A stretch of DNA of 64,000 bases, from positions 1 to 64,000 of the forward strand of contig NZ_JARGER010000040.1 in the NCBI RefSeq assembly GCF_029210375.1, given 5' to 3'. The stretch is from Nocardioides sp. YIM 152315 (lineage in GTDB: Bacteria > Actinomycetota > Actinomycetes > Propionibacteriales > Nocardioidaceae). Position numbers and translations under genes: made by a program. Positions 40,749 to 51,351 of the stretch are shown piece by piece (position 1 is the first letter of the stretch; each line of letters opens with the position of its first letter). A model generated the notes under the pieces. The model saw nothing but the letters and a program-made list of their open reading frames with translations, did no database searches and was not told where the DNA came from.

Positions 40749-42794
40749 TCACCGGAGGAACGCCGCGGCCACACCCGCGTCGACCGGGATGTGCAGGCCG
40801 GTGGTGTGGCTCAGCTCGTCCGAGCAGAGCACGAAGACCGCGTTGGCGATGTTCTCGGGCAGCACCTCGCGCTTGAGGATGGTGCGCTGCGCGTAGAACT
40901 TGCCGAGGTCCTTCTCCTTCACGCCGTAGACCGCGGCCCGGTTGGCGCCCCAGCCGCTGGCGAAGATCCCGGAGCCCTGGACGACGCCGTCGGGGTTGAC
41001 GCCGTTGACCTTGATGCCGTGCTCGCCGAGCTCGGCGGCCAGCAGCCGCACCTGGTGGGCCTGGTCGGCCTTCGCGGCGCCGTACGCGACGTTGTTGGGG
41101 CCGGCGAAGATCGAGTTCTTCGAGGAGATGTAGACCAGGTCGCCGCCCATGCCCTGCTCGATCATCGCCTTCGCGGTCGCCTTCGCGACCAGGAACGACC
41201 CCTTGGCCATCACGTCGTGCTGGAGGTCCCAGTCGCGCTCGGTGGTGTCGAGCAGCGAGCGGGAGAGCGAGAGACCGGCGTTGTTGACGACGAGGTCCAC
41301 GCCACCGAAGGCGAGCACGGCCGTGTCGACCATCGCCCGCACGGCGGCCGCGTCCGACACGTCCACCTGCACGCCGACGGCCACGTCGGTCGATCCGATC
41401 GAGGCCGCGGCCTCCTGCGCCTTCTCCAGCGACAGGTCGGCGATGACGACGCAGGCGCCCTCGGCTGCGAGCTTCCTCGCGGTGGCCAGTCCGATGCCGG
41501 ACGCGGCACCGGTGACGAGTGCGACGCGGCTCGCGAGCGGCTTGGGCTTCGGCATCCGCTGGAGCTTGGCCTCCTCGAGCGCCCAGTACTCGATGCGGAA
41601 CTTCTCCGACTCGTCGATCGGCGCGTACGCCGAGAGGCCCTCGGCACCCCGCATCACGTTGATCGCGTTGACGTAGAACTCGCCGGCGACGCGGGCGGTC
41701 TGCTTGTCCTTGCCGTAGCTGAACATGCCGACGCCGGGCACCAGGATGATCAGCGGGTCGGCGCCGCGCATGGCGGGGCTGCCGTTGACCTTGTTGCGGT
41801 CGTAGTAGCCGGCGTAGTCGGCGCGGTAGGCCTCGTGGAGCTCGGCGACCCGAGCCAGGACCTTCTCGATCGGAGCGTCGGCCGGGAGGTCCACGACCAT
41901 CGGCTTGACCTTGGTGCGCAGGAAGTGGTCCGGGCACGACGTGCCGAGCTCGGCCAGGCGCGGGTGGTTGCGGGCGGCGAGGAAGTCGAGCACGACCTTG
42001 TCGTCGGTGAAGTGACCGACCATGGGCCGGTCCCTCGACGCGACACCGCGCAGCGTGGGCGCGAGCTCGGCGGCGCGGGCGCGGCGCCTGGCGGGGCTCA
42101 GCGGCTCCCACCTCTTCACGCGCGCGCCGAAGGGCTTCTTCTTCGAGTTCGCCTTGATGTACCTCTCGGCCGTCCGGATGATCCAGAGCGAGTTCTTCTC
42201 GCACTTGTCGCTGGTCTCGCCCCAGGCCGTGATGCCGTGGCCGCCGAGGATGCAGCCGATCGCCCGCGGGTTCTGCTCCTTGATCGCGGCGATGTCGAGG
42301 CCGAGCTGGAAGCCCGGGCGGCGCCACGGCACCCACACGACCCTGTCGCCGAAGATCTTCTGCGTCAGCTCCTCGCCGTCGGCGGCGGTCGCGATCGCGA
42401 TGCCGCTGTCGGGGTGGAGGTGGTCGACGTGCGGAGCGTCGACCAGACCGTGCATCGCGGTGTCGATCGACGGGGCCGCGCCGCCCTTGCCGTGCAGGCA
42501 GTAGTCGAACGCCGCGACCATCTCGTCCTCGCGGGCGACGCCCGGGTAGACGTCGACGAGTGCGCGCATCCGGTCGAGACGGAGCACGGCGAGGCCGGAC
42601 TCCGTCAGCGTGCCGAGGTCTCCGCCGGAGCCCTTGACCCAGAGCAGCTCGACCGGCTCGCCGGTGACCGGGTCGGTCTCGGCGCCCTTGGCGGAGGTGT
42701 TGCCGCCGGCGTAGTTGGTGTTCTTCGGATCCGCGCCCAGTCGATTGGACCGGGCGATCAGCTGCTCCGCCGGGTTCTGGGGAGACGTGCTCAC
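40749..42794 (-). CDS. rhaEW: Bifunctional L-rhamnulose-1-phosphate aldolase / L-lactaldehyde dehydrogenase
   Basis: A fusion known from Gram-positive and Chloroflexus rhamnose pathways. The N-terminal class II aldolase domain (to about residue 400) cleaves rhamnulose-1-phosphate to DHAP and L-lactaldehyde; it has the substrate loop NYAGGNTSAKG and zinc His in HVDHLHPDSG. The C-terminal SDR domain has TGAASGIG at 428 and YGAAK as catalytic Tyr-Lys; it would oxidise L-lactaldehyde to L-lactate. That product is the substrate of lutABC in the same operon. GTG at 42794 (681 residues) follows a GGAG six bases away and leaves two bases to rhaI; an ATG at 42806 would overlap rhaI by ten. Confidence 0.93.
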   Translation of the reverse strand: MSTSPQNPAEQLIARSNRLGADPKNTNYAGGNTSAKGAETDPVTGEPVELLWVKGSGGDLGTLTESGLAVLRLDRMRALVDVYPGVAREDEMVAAFDYCLHGKGGAAPSIDTAMHGLVDAPHVDHLHPDSGIAIATAADGEELTQKIFGDRVVWVPWRRPGFQLGLDIAAIKEQNPRAIGCILGGHGITAWGETSDKCEKNSLWIIRTAERYIKANSKKKPFGARVKRWEPLSPARRRARAAELAPTLRGVASRDRPMVGHFTDDKVVLDFLAARNHPRLAELGTSCPDHFLRTKVKPMVVDLPADAPIEKVLARVAELHEAYRADYAGYYDRNKVNGSPAMRGADPLIILVPGVGMFSYGKDKQTARVAGEFYVNAINVMRGAEGLSAYAPIDESEKFRIEYWALEEAKLQRMPKPKPLASRVALVTGAASGIGLATARKLAAEGACVVIADLSLEKAQEAAASIGSTDVAVGVQVDVSDAAAVRAMVDTAVLAFGGVDLVVNNAGLSLSRSLLDTTERDWDLQHDVMAKGSFLVAKATAKAMIEQGMGGDLVYISSKNSIFAGPNNVAYGAAKADQAHQVRLLAAELGEHGIKVNGVNPDGVVQGSGIFASGWGANRAAVYGVKEKDLGKFYAQRTILKREVLPENIANAVFVLCSDELSHTTGLHIPVDAGVAAAFLR

Positions 42795-42796
42795 TC

Positions 42797-43960
42797 TCAG
42801 CTCCATCCTGCCTGCGTCCCGCCCACGCGGTCCGCCTCGATCTGCTCCTGGTAGCCGCTCTCGAGGTAGGCCCGCATCGGGTTCGCGGGCAGACCCCGGC
42901 CCTCGCGCCATGCGGCGAGGTCGGCGCGGACGTCGGTGTAGAACGCGTCCATGAAGATCTCGTTGGCCAGCAGGACGTCGCCGTCCTCCTGCGCCCGCGT
43001 CAGCGCGTCACGATCGACGAGCAGCGCTCGCGCCGTCATCTCCTGCACGTTGAGCACCGAGCGGATCTGGCCGGGGATCTTCTTCTCGATGTTGTGGCAC
43101 TGGTCGAGCATGTAGGCGACGTCGCTGTCCTGCCCGAACGCTCCACCGCGGATGCACTCGAAGAGGATCCGGAAGAGCTGGAACGGGTCGGCCGCGCCGA
43201 CGATGAGATCGTCGTCGGCGTAGAAGCGGCTGTTGAAGTCGAACGAACCCAGCTTCCCGAGCCGGATCAGCTGGGCGACGATGAACTCGATGTTGGTGCC
43301 CGGGGCGTGGTGACCGGTGTCCAGGCAGACCACGGCGCGCTCGCCTAGTGCGGCGACCTGCGTGTACGCCGTACCCCAGTCGGGGACGTCGGTGTGGTAG
43401 AACGCCGGCTCGAAGAACTTGTATTCGAGCACGAGCCGCTGGTCACCGGACAGTCGGTCGTAGATGGTGCGCAGGCTCTCGGCGAGGCGGTCCTGGCGGC
43501 CGCGCAGGTCGGCCTGGCCGGGGTAGTTGGAGCCCTCGGCGAGCCAGATCTTCAGGTCGCGCGAGCCGGTCGCGTCCATCACGTCGATGCACTCGAAGTG
43601 GTGGTCGATCGCCTTCTGGCGGATCTTCTCGTCCGTGTGCGTCAGGGCGCCGAGCCTGTAGTCGTCGTCCTGGAAGGTGTTGGAGTTGATGGTGCCGAGG
43701 CGGATGCCGAGGTCCTCGGCGTACCGCCGCAGCGCGGCGTAGTCGTCGTGCAGGTCCCACGGGATGTGCAGCGCCACCGACGGCGCGAGCCCGGTGAAGC
43801 GGTGGACGGTCGCGGCGTCCGCGACCTTCTCCTCGACGGTGCGCGGGGTGCCGGGGGTGCCGAAGACCTTGAACCGGGTGCCGGAGTTGCCGTAGGCCCA
43901 CGAGGGGACCTCGATCGCCTGGCCCTCCAGCAGCGGGGCGATCTCGCTGAACGTCGTCAT
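42797..43960 (-). CDS. rhaI: L-rhamnose isomerase
   Basis: Interconverts L-rhamnose and L-rhamnulose. The 387-residue TIM-barrel product belongs to the actinobacterial/Rhizobium RhaI type, not E. coli RhaA. Metal ligands are seen in LEYKFFEPAFYHTD (Glu), CLDTGHHAPGTN (Asp, His) and FDFNSRFYADDD (Asp). Six bases follow the mutarotase stop. Confidence 0.94.
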   Translation of the reverse strand: MTTFSEIAPLLEGQAIEVPSWAYGNSGTRFKVFGTPGTPRTVEEKVADAATVHRFTGLAPSVALHIPWDLHDDYAALRRYAEDLGIRLGTINSNTFQDDDYRLGALTHTDEKIRQKAIDHHFECIDVMDATGSRDLKIWLAEGSNYPGQADLRGRQDRLAESLRTIYDRLSGDQRLVLEYKFFEPAFYHTDVPDWGTAYTQVAALGERAVVCLDTGHHAPGTNIEFIVAQLIRLGKLGSFDFNSRFYADDDLIVGAADPFQLFRILFECIRGGAFGQDSDVAYMLDQCHNIEKKIPGQIRSVLNVQEMTARALLVDRDALTRAQEDGDVLLANEIFMDAFYTDVRADLAAWREGRGLPANPMRAYLESGYQEQIEADRVGGTQAGWS

Positions 43961-43966
43961 GTCACA

Positions 43967-44320
43967 TCACTTCTGTACGTCTGGGTGGGTGAGCTGGTCC
44001 TCGAGGTGGAAGACCTCCTCCAGCAGCAGGAAGCCTTCGTCCGGGGCGCGGCCGTCGAGCTCCACGAAGAGCTCGGACATCTCGGCCTGCCACCGGGCGT
44101 TGACCTCGTGGCGGGCCATCGCGGCCTGCGCGTCCGCGATCGACGACGGCGTCTCGACGTAGCCGATCAGCAGGCCGTCGTCGCGGAGGAACAGCGAGTA
44201 GTTGTGCCAGCCCGTCCGGTGGAGTGCCTCGAGCATCTCGGGCCACACGGCGGCGTGCCGTCGCCTGTACTCCTCGATCCGGTCCGGCTTGACCTGGAGC
44301 TGGAAGCAGACGCGCGGCAT
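43967..44320 (-). CDS. rhaM: L-rhamnose mutarotase
   Basis: Converts the anomers of L-rhamnose to the form the isomerase uses. The 117-residue dimeric ferredoxin-like product has the family marks MPRVCFQLQVKPDRIEEYRR, HAAVWPEML and RTGWHNYSLFLR, with catalytic-site His and Tyr. Located between the binding-protein gene and rhaI. Confidence 0.94.
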   Translation of the reverse strand: MPRVCFQLQVKPDRIEEYRRRHAAVWPEMLEALHRTGWHNYSLFLRDDGLLIGYVETPSSIADAQAAMARHEVNARWQAEMSELFVELDGRAPDEGFLLLEEVFHLEDQLTHPDVQK

Positions 44321-44383
44321 CAAGGCCCCCTGGGTGTTCGGTGCGGTGGGAGCCCGGGCCACGGGCCCCCACCGCGGGACGAC

Positions 44384-45427
44384 TCAGAAGTCGAAGTCGT
44401 CGATGTTGGACTTGTCGAAGACGAACGGGTCGCCCAGGAGCACGGTGCCGTCGGCGTCGACGGTGAACTCACCGAGCTTGCCGGCCTCGAAGGTGTCGCC
44501 CTCCTCGCCGGAGATGTCGCCGTCGACGAGCGCCTTGGCGGCGAACGCCGCGAGGTAGCCGAGGTCGCCCGGGTTCCACAGCGCGAACGCGGTGACGGTG
44601 CCGTCCTTGACGTACTCGCGCATCTGGTTCGGGGTGCCGAGGCCGGTCAGCGCGACCTTGCCCTTGTACTCCGACGTCGAGAGGTAGCGCGCCGCGGCGG
44701 CGATGCCGACGGTGGTCGGGGAGACGATGCCCTTGAGGTTCGGGTGCGACTGCAGCAGCGCCGCGGTCTTGTCGAACGACGTCTGGTCGTCGTCGTCGCC
44801 GTAGACGGTGTCGACGAGCTCGATGTCGGGGTGGTTGGCCGCGAGCTCCTCCTCCATCAGCTTGATCCAGGCGTTCTGGTTGGTCGCGTTGGCGGCGGCC
44901 GACAGGACCGCGATCTCGCCGGCGTCGCCGATCTGCTCCGCGATCAGGTCGACCTGGGCCTTCGCGATGCCCTCGGCCGACGCCTGGTTGACGAAGAGGT
45001 CGCGGCACTCCGGGTTGGTGTCGGAGTCGAACGTGACGACAGTCGTGCCCGCGTCGCGTGCCTCGTTCAGCGCGTCGCAGATCGCCTCCGGGTCGTTCGC
45101 GGACACGACGAGCGCGTTCACGCCCTGCTGGGCGGCGGTGTTGATGAACTGGACCTGCGCGTCGGGCGAGGCCGTGTCGGGGCCGACCTCGTCGAAGGTG
45201 CCACCGAACTCCTCGACGGCCTCCTTGCCGCCGGCGCTGCTGGTGTCGAAGTACGGGTTGCCGAGGTTCTTCGGCAGGAACGTCACGGTGGTGTTGCCGC
45301 CGCCGTCACCGCTGCCGCTCTCGTTGCCGCCGTCGTCGTCGCTGCCGCAGGCGGTCAGCGCCAGGCTGGCGACGAGCGTCGCCGCCGCCAGGGCGGAGAG
45401 TCGCCGGTTCCGGATCTTCATGGTCAT
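44384..45427 (-). CDS. rhaS: Rhamnose ABC transporter substrate-binding lipoprotein
   Basis: The extracellular sugar receptor of the importer. The 347-residue product has a lipobox LTAC (Cys27) after a signal peptide, a Gly/Ser/Asp linker (about 28-45), and the periplasmic-binding fold of the RhaS/ribose type (VTFLPKNLGNPYFDTSSAGG, VVTFDSDTNPECRDLFVNQ). The ATG at 45427 has a good AAAGGTGA ribosome site and precedes a second ATG two codons on. It lies after the permeases with two bases between, and before the mutarotase. Confidence 0.92.
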   Translation of the reverse strand: MTMKIRNRRLSALAAATLVASLALTACGSDDDGGNESGSGDGGGNTTVTFLPKNLGNPYFDTSSAGGKEAVEEFGGTFDEVGPDTASPDAQVQFINTAAQQGVNALVVSANDPEAICDALNEARDAGTTVVTFDSDTNPECRDLFVNQASAEGIAKAQVDLIAEQIGDAGEIAVLSAAANATNQNAWIKLMEEELAANHPDIELVDTVYGDDDDQTSFDKTAALLQSHPNLKGIVSPTTVGIAAAARYLSTSEYKGKVALTGLGTPNQMREYVKDGTVTAFALWNPGDLGYLAAFAAKALVDGDISGEEGDTFEAGKLGEFTVDADGTVLLGDPFVFDKSNIDDFDF

Positions 45428-45429
45428 GC

Positions 45430-46512
45430 TCACCTTTCGTTGGTGCTTGGTCCCGAGGACGTGGTGGCTCCCCGGCCGCGGCGGGACAGGAACGCCTGCG
45501 CCCAGCCGAGGAGAGTCGTGGAGATCACCGAGAGCACCAGGAGCGCTCCGATGACGATGTTGATCTTGTTGACGGTCTGCTGCTCCAGGCGCATGGCGCT
45601 GGAGATGACGCCGATCAGCACGACGCCGGCGACGACGCCGTGCAGCGCACCGCGGCCGCCGAAGATGGAGACGCCGCCGAGCAGCACCGCCGCGATCACC
45701 TGGAGCTCCAGCCCGTTGGCGTTGTCGCCGCGGGCGCTGCCGAAGCGCAGCGTGAAGTAGATGCCGGCGAACGCCGAGACCGCACCCGCCAGCACGAACA
45801 GCAGGAGCTTGGTGCGCTCGACGTCGACGCCGCTGAAGTGCGCGGCCTCGTCGTTGAGCCCGATCTCGTAGACACCTCGTCCGAAGCTCGAGAAGTGCAG
45901 CAGCCAGGCGAAGAGGACGAGCAGGACCACGAAGGGGATGAGGATCATCGGGTAGCTGGAGCCGTCGCCGAAGATCCGCTCCTTGGCGAGGTCGGTCCAC
46001 CTGTCGGGGAAGTCGGTGATCGCCTTCGTGCCGAGCAGGCCCTGCGCGATGCCTCGGTAGAGCGCCAGCGTGCCGATGGTCACCGCGAGCGACGGCAGGC
46101 CGACGTACGCCACGAGGAATCCGTTGAACGCGCCGCAGACCGCGCCCACCACGATCGCCGCCAGCGCGGCGGCGAGGAGCGACCAGCCGGCGTCGGCGTG
46201 CAGGACGCCGACCAGCGCGCTCGAGAGTCCCATCACGCTCGCGACGGACAGGTCGATCTCGCCGGTGATGATCACGAGCGTCATCGGCAGCGCGATCAGC
46301 AGGATCGGGGCGATGTCGAGGAAGAGGTAGTAGAGCGTGAGCGGGCCGTCGAAGTTCGGCACGTTGGCGTAGGAGTAGGAGTAGACCGCCACCAGCAGGG
46401 CGATCACCGCGAACTCGCGGGTCAGCAGCACCCGACGCCACAGGGGCCTCGAGTACGCCGGGTAGGCGCGGGCCGCCCGATCGTCGGGCCGGTCCAGGGT
46501 CGCGGTGCTCAT
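45430..46512 (-). CDS. rhaQ: Rhamnose ABC transporter permease (second of two)
   Basis: A membrane permease of 360 residues in the ribose/rhamnose branch, with eight to ten TM segments, the helix GEIDLSVASVMGLSSA and the loop motif AAVLLGGVSIFGGRG that docks the ATPase. The name RhaQ/RhaP is assigned by operon role; which copy corresponds to which is not distinguishable here. It overlaps the other permease by four bases. Confidence 0.88.
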   Translation of the reverse strand: MSTATLDRPDDRAARAYPAYSRPLWRRVLLTREFAVIALLVAVYSYSYANVPNFDGPLTLYYLFLDIAPILLIALPMTLVIITGEIDLSVASVMGLSSALVGVLHADAGWSLLAAALAAIVVGAVCGAFNGFLVAYVGLPSLAVTIGTLALYRGIAQGLLGTKAITDFPDRWTDLAKERIFGDGSSYPMILIPFVVLLVLFAWLLHFSSFGRGVYEIGLNDEAAHFSGVDVERTKLLLFVLAGAVSAFAGIYFTLRFGSARGDNANGLELQVIAAVLLGGVSIFGGRGALHGVVAGVVLIGVISSAMRLEQQTVNKINIVIGALLVLSVISTTLLGWAQAFLSRRGRGATTSSGPSTNER

Positions 46513-47566
46513 GCCCCACCCCTCATCTGCAGAGTCCTCGTCTCTTCGCGGGCGGCCACGAGCCGGCGCTGCTGGCGGGCGGAGAGCACCCGGTCGAGCA
46601 CGATCGCGGCGATGATCAGGGCACCGACGACGGCACGCTGCCAGAAGTCGGAGATGCCGACGACAGGCAGCGCGCGGTTGATCGTGACCAGCAGGAAGGC
46701 GCCGATCGCGGCGCCCCACACGGTGCCGGACCCGCCGAAGATCGCCACGCCGCCGATCACCGCGGCGCCGACGGCCTGCAGCTCCATGCCGAGGCCGGCG
46801 CCCGAGCTGACCGTGCCGTAGCGCGCGGCGTACACGACGCCGGCCAGGCCGGCCAGCGCGCCGCAGAGCACGAAGGCGCCGACGATCCGCCTGGTCACCG
46901 GGAGGCCGTAGAGCACGGCCGCGTCGGGATCGGAGCCGATCGCGTAGAGCTCGCGGCCGCCGCGGGCGGTGTGGAGGTAGTAGCCGACCGCCACCAGCAC
47001 GACCAGGCCGACGATCGTCAGCACCGGGATGGTCACGATCGCCTTCGTGCCGAGCGCCAGGAAGTCCTGGGGCATGTCACCGGCGTTGATGCGGTCGCTG
47101 CCGGCCCAGGTGAGGAAGATGCCCCGGTAGATGTAGAGCGTGCCGAGGGTGATGACCAGCGCCGGCACCTTGAACAGCGCGACGAGCACACCGTTGACGA
47201 GACCGAGCACCGCTCCGAAGAGCAGGCCGAGCACGACCACGGCGATGATCGGGAGGTGGGGGTGGTCGCTGAAGAGCCTGCCGGTGAAGTACGCCGTGAG
47301 GCCGAGCGTCGATCCGACCGACAGGTCGACGTTGCGGGTGATGATCACGACGGTCTGCCCGGCGGCGAGGATCAGCAGCAGCGCCGGGGTGAGCAGCAGG
47401 TCGCGCCAGCCGTCGCTGCTGAAGAGGAAGCTCGGGCTCTTGATCGTGGTCAGGACGATCACGAGGACGAGCACCGCGCCGACCGCGATCTCGCGCGAGC
47501 GGAGCAGCCCACCGAGGACGCGCCGGGTCGGCGACGCCGCACTGGGCTCCACCAGGAGCGCGTCGC

Positions 47567-47570
<4 letters not shown>
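46509..47570 (-). CDS. rhaP: Rhamnose ABC transporter permease (first of two)
   Basis: A 353-residue paralogue of the neighbouring permease with RNVDLSVGSTLGLTAYFTG and AAVIGGVAIFGGSG. The two would form the heterodimeric channel. Start ATG at 47570 overlaps the ATPase gene's end by four bases; TM count as for its partner. Confidence 0.9.
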
Positions 47571-49102
<1,532 letters not shown>

Positions 49103-49144
49103 GGTGGTGCTCCTTCTGGGCTCAGGGGCGGGTGGGCCTCGGTG

Positions 49145-49158
49145 TTGAAAGGTTTCAA
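49145..49158. promoter_or_regulatory. LacI-family operator candidate upstream of the rhamnose operon
   Basis: TTGAAAGGTTTCAA: perfect six-base arms around GG, the usual form of LacI-family sites. It lies 43 bases before the ABC ATPase start. Confidence 0.65.
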
Positions 49159-49281
49159 TCCGACGGCATGGACGTTAGGTGACTGCCATCACAGACGTCA
49201 AGGGAACGCCCGGATTTCCTCCCGTAACGATTCGGATGCGAATCGGCTGTCCGTCCGAGAGCCGGGGCCCTAGGGTGTGCC

Positions 49282-49295
49282 TTGATCGTTTCAGA
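49282..49295. promoter_or_regulatory. LacI-family operator candidate upstream of the regulator gene
   Basis: TTGATCGTTTCAGA, related to the site at 49145 with two or three mismatches in one arm. It is 32 bases before the regulator's ATG; autoregulation is likely. Confidence 0.45.
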
Positions 49296-49326
49296 CCCGA
49301 CCCGTCGCGACGGGAGGGAGGGGTGG

Positions 49327-50358
49327 ATGTCGGTGCGTGAGCCAGGCGCCCGCAGCGCGTCGGTCAAGGACGTCGCGGCCGCCGCGGGCGTCTCGCTCGG
49401 CACGGTGTCGAACGTGCTCAACCGCCCCGACCGTGTCAGCCCCGGCACGCGCGAGCGCGTGCTGAAGGCGATGACCGACCTCGGCTTCGTGCGCAACGAG
49501 TCGGCCCGCCAGCTGCGGGCGGGCACCAGTCGCACCCTCGCCTACGTGATGCTGGACGCGAGCAACCCCTTCTTCACGGACGTGGCCGACGGCATCGACG
49601 CCGCCGCCGAGGCCGCCGACCTGTCGCTCGTGCTCTGCAACAGCCGCGACTCCGCCAGTCGCGAGCAGTCCCACCTCGCGCTGCTCGAGCAGCAGCGCGT
49701 GCAGGGCATCCTGGTCACCCCGGTCGACCCCGACTCCCCCTCGCTCGACGAGGTCGCCCGGCGCGGCACCCCGGTCGTGGTCGTCGACCGCACCCGTGCC
49801 GACCAGTCCTTCTGCTCGGTCGCGGTCGACGACGTGCTCGGCGGACGGCTGGCCGTCGAGCACCTCCTCGACCGCGGCCACACCCGGGTCGCGTACGTCG
49901 GGGGTCCCGCCCATCTCGGTCAGGTCCACGACCGGCTCGAGGGTGCCCGCTCCGCGTGGGCGGCGGCGGGTCACCCGGAGGACGCGCTCGCGGTGATCGA
50001 GACCTCCGCGCTGACGGTCGCCGAGGGGCGCGAGGCCGGCGCCCGCCTGGCCGGCATCCCCACCCGCCGGCGCCCCACCGCCGTGTTCTGCGCCAACGAC
50101 CTGGTCGCCCTCGGCCTGCTCCAGCACGCGATCTCCTCCGGCGTGCGGGTGCCCGACGAGATCGCGATCGTGGGCTACGACGACATCGAGTTCGCGGCCG
50201 CGGCCGCCGTACCCCTCACCTCGGTGCGCCAGCCGCGCCAGCTGCTCGGCCGCACCGCGGCCGAGCTCGTGCTCGACGAGGCGACGAACGTCGGGCACAC
50301 CCACCGGCAGGTGCTCTTCACCCCGGAGCTCGTCGCCCGCTCCTCGACCCTGGGGTGA
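49327..50358 (+). CDS. LacI family regulator of the rhamnose operon
   Basis: A 343-residue repressor, divergent from the transport/catabolic operon. The N-terminal helix-turn-helix is SVKDVAAAAGVSLGTVSNVLNRPD and the hinge QLRAGTSRTLA; the C-terminal region is a sugar-binding domain with GYDDIEFAAAAAVPLTSVRQP. ATG at 49327 has a GGGAGGGAGG upstream. By position it controls the rhamnose genes; L-rhamnose or rhamnulose would be the inducer. The role is inferred from the neighbourhood. Confidence 0.9.
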   Translation: MSVREPGARSASVKDVAAAAGVSLGTVSNVLNRPDRVSPGTRERVLKAMTDLGFVRNESARQLRAGTSRTLAYVMLDASNPFFTDVADGIDAAAEAADLSLVLCNSRDSASREQSHLALLEQQRVQGILVTPVDPDSPSLDEVARRGTPVVVVDRTRADQSFCSVAVDDVLGGRLAVEHLLDRGHTRVAYVGGPAHLGQVHDRLEGARSAWAAAGHPEDALAVIETSALTVAEGREAGARLAGIPTRRRPTAVFCANDLVALGLLQHAISSGVRVPDEIAIVGYDDIEFAAAAAVPLTSVRQPRQLLGRTAAELVLDEATNVGHTHRQVLFTPELVARSSTLG

Positions 50359-50422
50359 CATCGAGCGTTCCCGCTGGGCGGGAGCTGCGCGCCCCGGCCG
50401 CCCGGGGAAGGCGCGACCGCCG

Positions 50423-50590
50423 CTAGTGGTCGTGCCCGTTGATACGTCGGGGGTATCCGTGCTCAGCGTGCGTGCATCGCAAGGCGGCGGCGCGACGGCA
50501 TACCGGGTTGTCTACCGAGCGTCGCCAACGCAGCGAGGTGCGTGCGCTGGGTGCGCAGATCCCTGGTGAATCAACGGGGATGACCACTAG
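50423..50590. repeat. 168-bp element with terminal inverted repeats, copy C
   Basis: Identical in length to copy A and, like it, bounded by CTAG on each side. The ends pair over about 24 bases (CTAGTGGTCgTgCCCGTTGAT against the right end). The core matches copy A: GTGCGTGCATCGCAAGGCGG and CGCCAACGCAGCGAGGTGCG. Its right end abuts the SDR start, and its last TAG is part of the SDR's -10 box. Confidence 0.8.
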
Positions 50591-50593
50591 CCT
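50588..50593 (+). promoter_or_regulatory. -10 box of the leaderless SDR gene, partly from the repeat end
   Basis: TAGCCT; the first three bases are the last three of repeat copy C. Six bases separate it from the GTG at 50600. Confidence 0.45.
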
Positions 50594-50599
50594 GCGGCG

Positions 50600-51307
50600 G
50601 TGACCACTCGCGACCTCGACGGACGTCGCGCACTGGTCACCGGCGGCGCCGGAGACATCGGGCGCTCGGTCGTCGAGCGCCTGGTCGCGAGAGGGGCCGA
50701 GGTCACGGTCCTCGACCGCGCCGCACCGGCCGACCTGCGGGTCGACCTCGCCGACGCTCGGGCCGTCGAGGCGATCGCCGACGTCGTGCGCACGGACGCC
50801 TTCGACATCCTCGTCCAGTGTGCGGCCGTCGTCCGGCTCGGGCGCCTGGTCGAGTCCGGACCCGACGACTGGGACCTCATGTACGCGGTGAACCAGCGCG
50901 CGCCGATGGTCCTGACCCAGGCCGCCCTGCCGGGGATGGTGGAGCGTGGCTGGGGACGCGTCGTGCTGATCGGGTCCGACAGCGCCCGGGCGGGCGCCGG
51001 TGGCGAGTCGGCGTACGCCGCGACGAAGGCCGCGCTGCTGGGCTTCGCCAGGTCGGCGGCCCGCGAGGTCGCTCGCGCCGGCGTCACCGTCAACGTGGTG
51101 TGTCCGGGCCCGATCGACACCGCGATGACCCGCGCGGCGATGGCCGACCGGCCGCAGACCCTCGAACGCCTCGTGCGCGCCATCCCGGTGGGCCGACTCG
51201 GGGCCGCCGACGAGGTCGCCGCCGCCGTCGACTGGCTGGTCGCTCCGAGTGCCGGCTTCGTGACCGGCCAGGCCGTCAGCGTGAGCGGCGGGATGACGAT
51301 GCAGTAA
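50600..51307 (+). CDS. Short-chain dehydrogenase/reductase
   Basis: A cytoplasmic NAD(P)-dependent enzyme of 235 residues. Cofactor motif TGGAGDIG (residues 15-22), Asp near the end of strand 2 (TVLDRA, favouring NAD), Ser in GSDSA and the catalytic YAATK. It is followed after 44 bases by a lactonase-like gene, which suggests a sugar 1-dehydrogenase/lactonase pair, for example on L-rhamnose or L-fucose. GTG start, leaderless. Confidence 0.85.
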   Translation: MTTRDLDGRRALVTGGAGDIGRSVVERLVARGAEVTVLDRAAPADLRVDLADARAVEAIADVVRTDAFDILVQCAAVVRLGRLVESGPDDWDLMYAVNQRAPMVLTQAALPGMVERGWGRVVLIGSDSARAGAGGESAYAATKAALLGFARSAAREVARAGVTVNVVCPGPIDTAMTRAAMADRPQTLERLVRAIPVGRLGAADEVAAAVDWLVAPSAGFVTGQAVSVSGGMTMQ

Positions 51308-51351
51308 GCGAGCAGTGAACGAGCAGTGAGCGAGTCCCAGGAGGAGCACCG

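Noticed and set aside
39513..42854. An 1113-codon open frame on plus opposite rhaB and rhaEW
   Set aside because: High-GC antisense shadow; composition is low in complexity (many His, Asp, Gln, Arg) and the minus genes have clear motifs.
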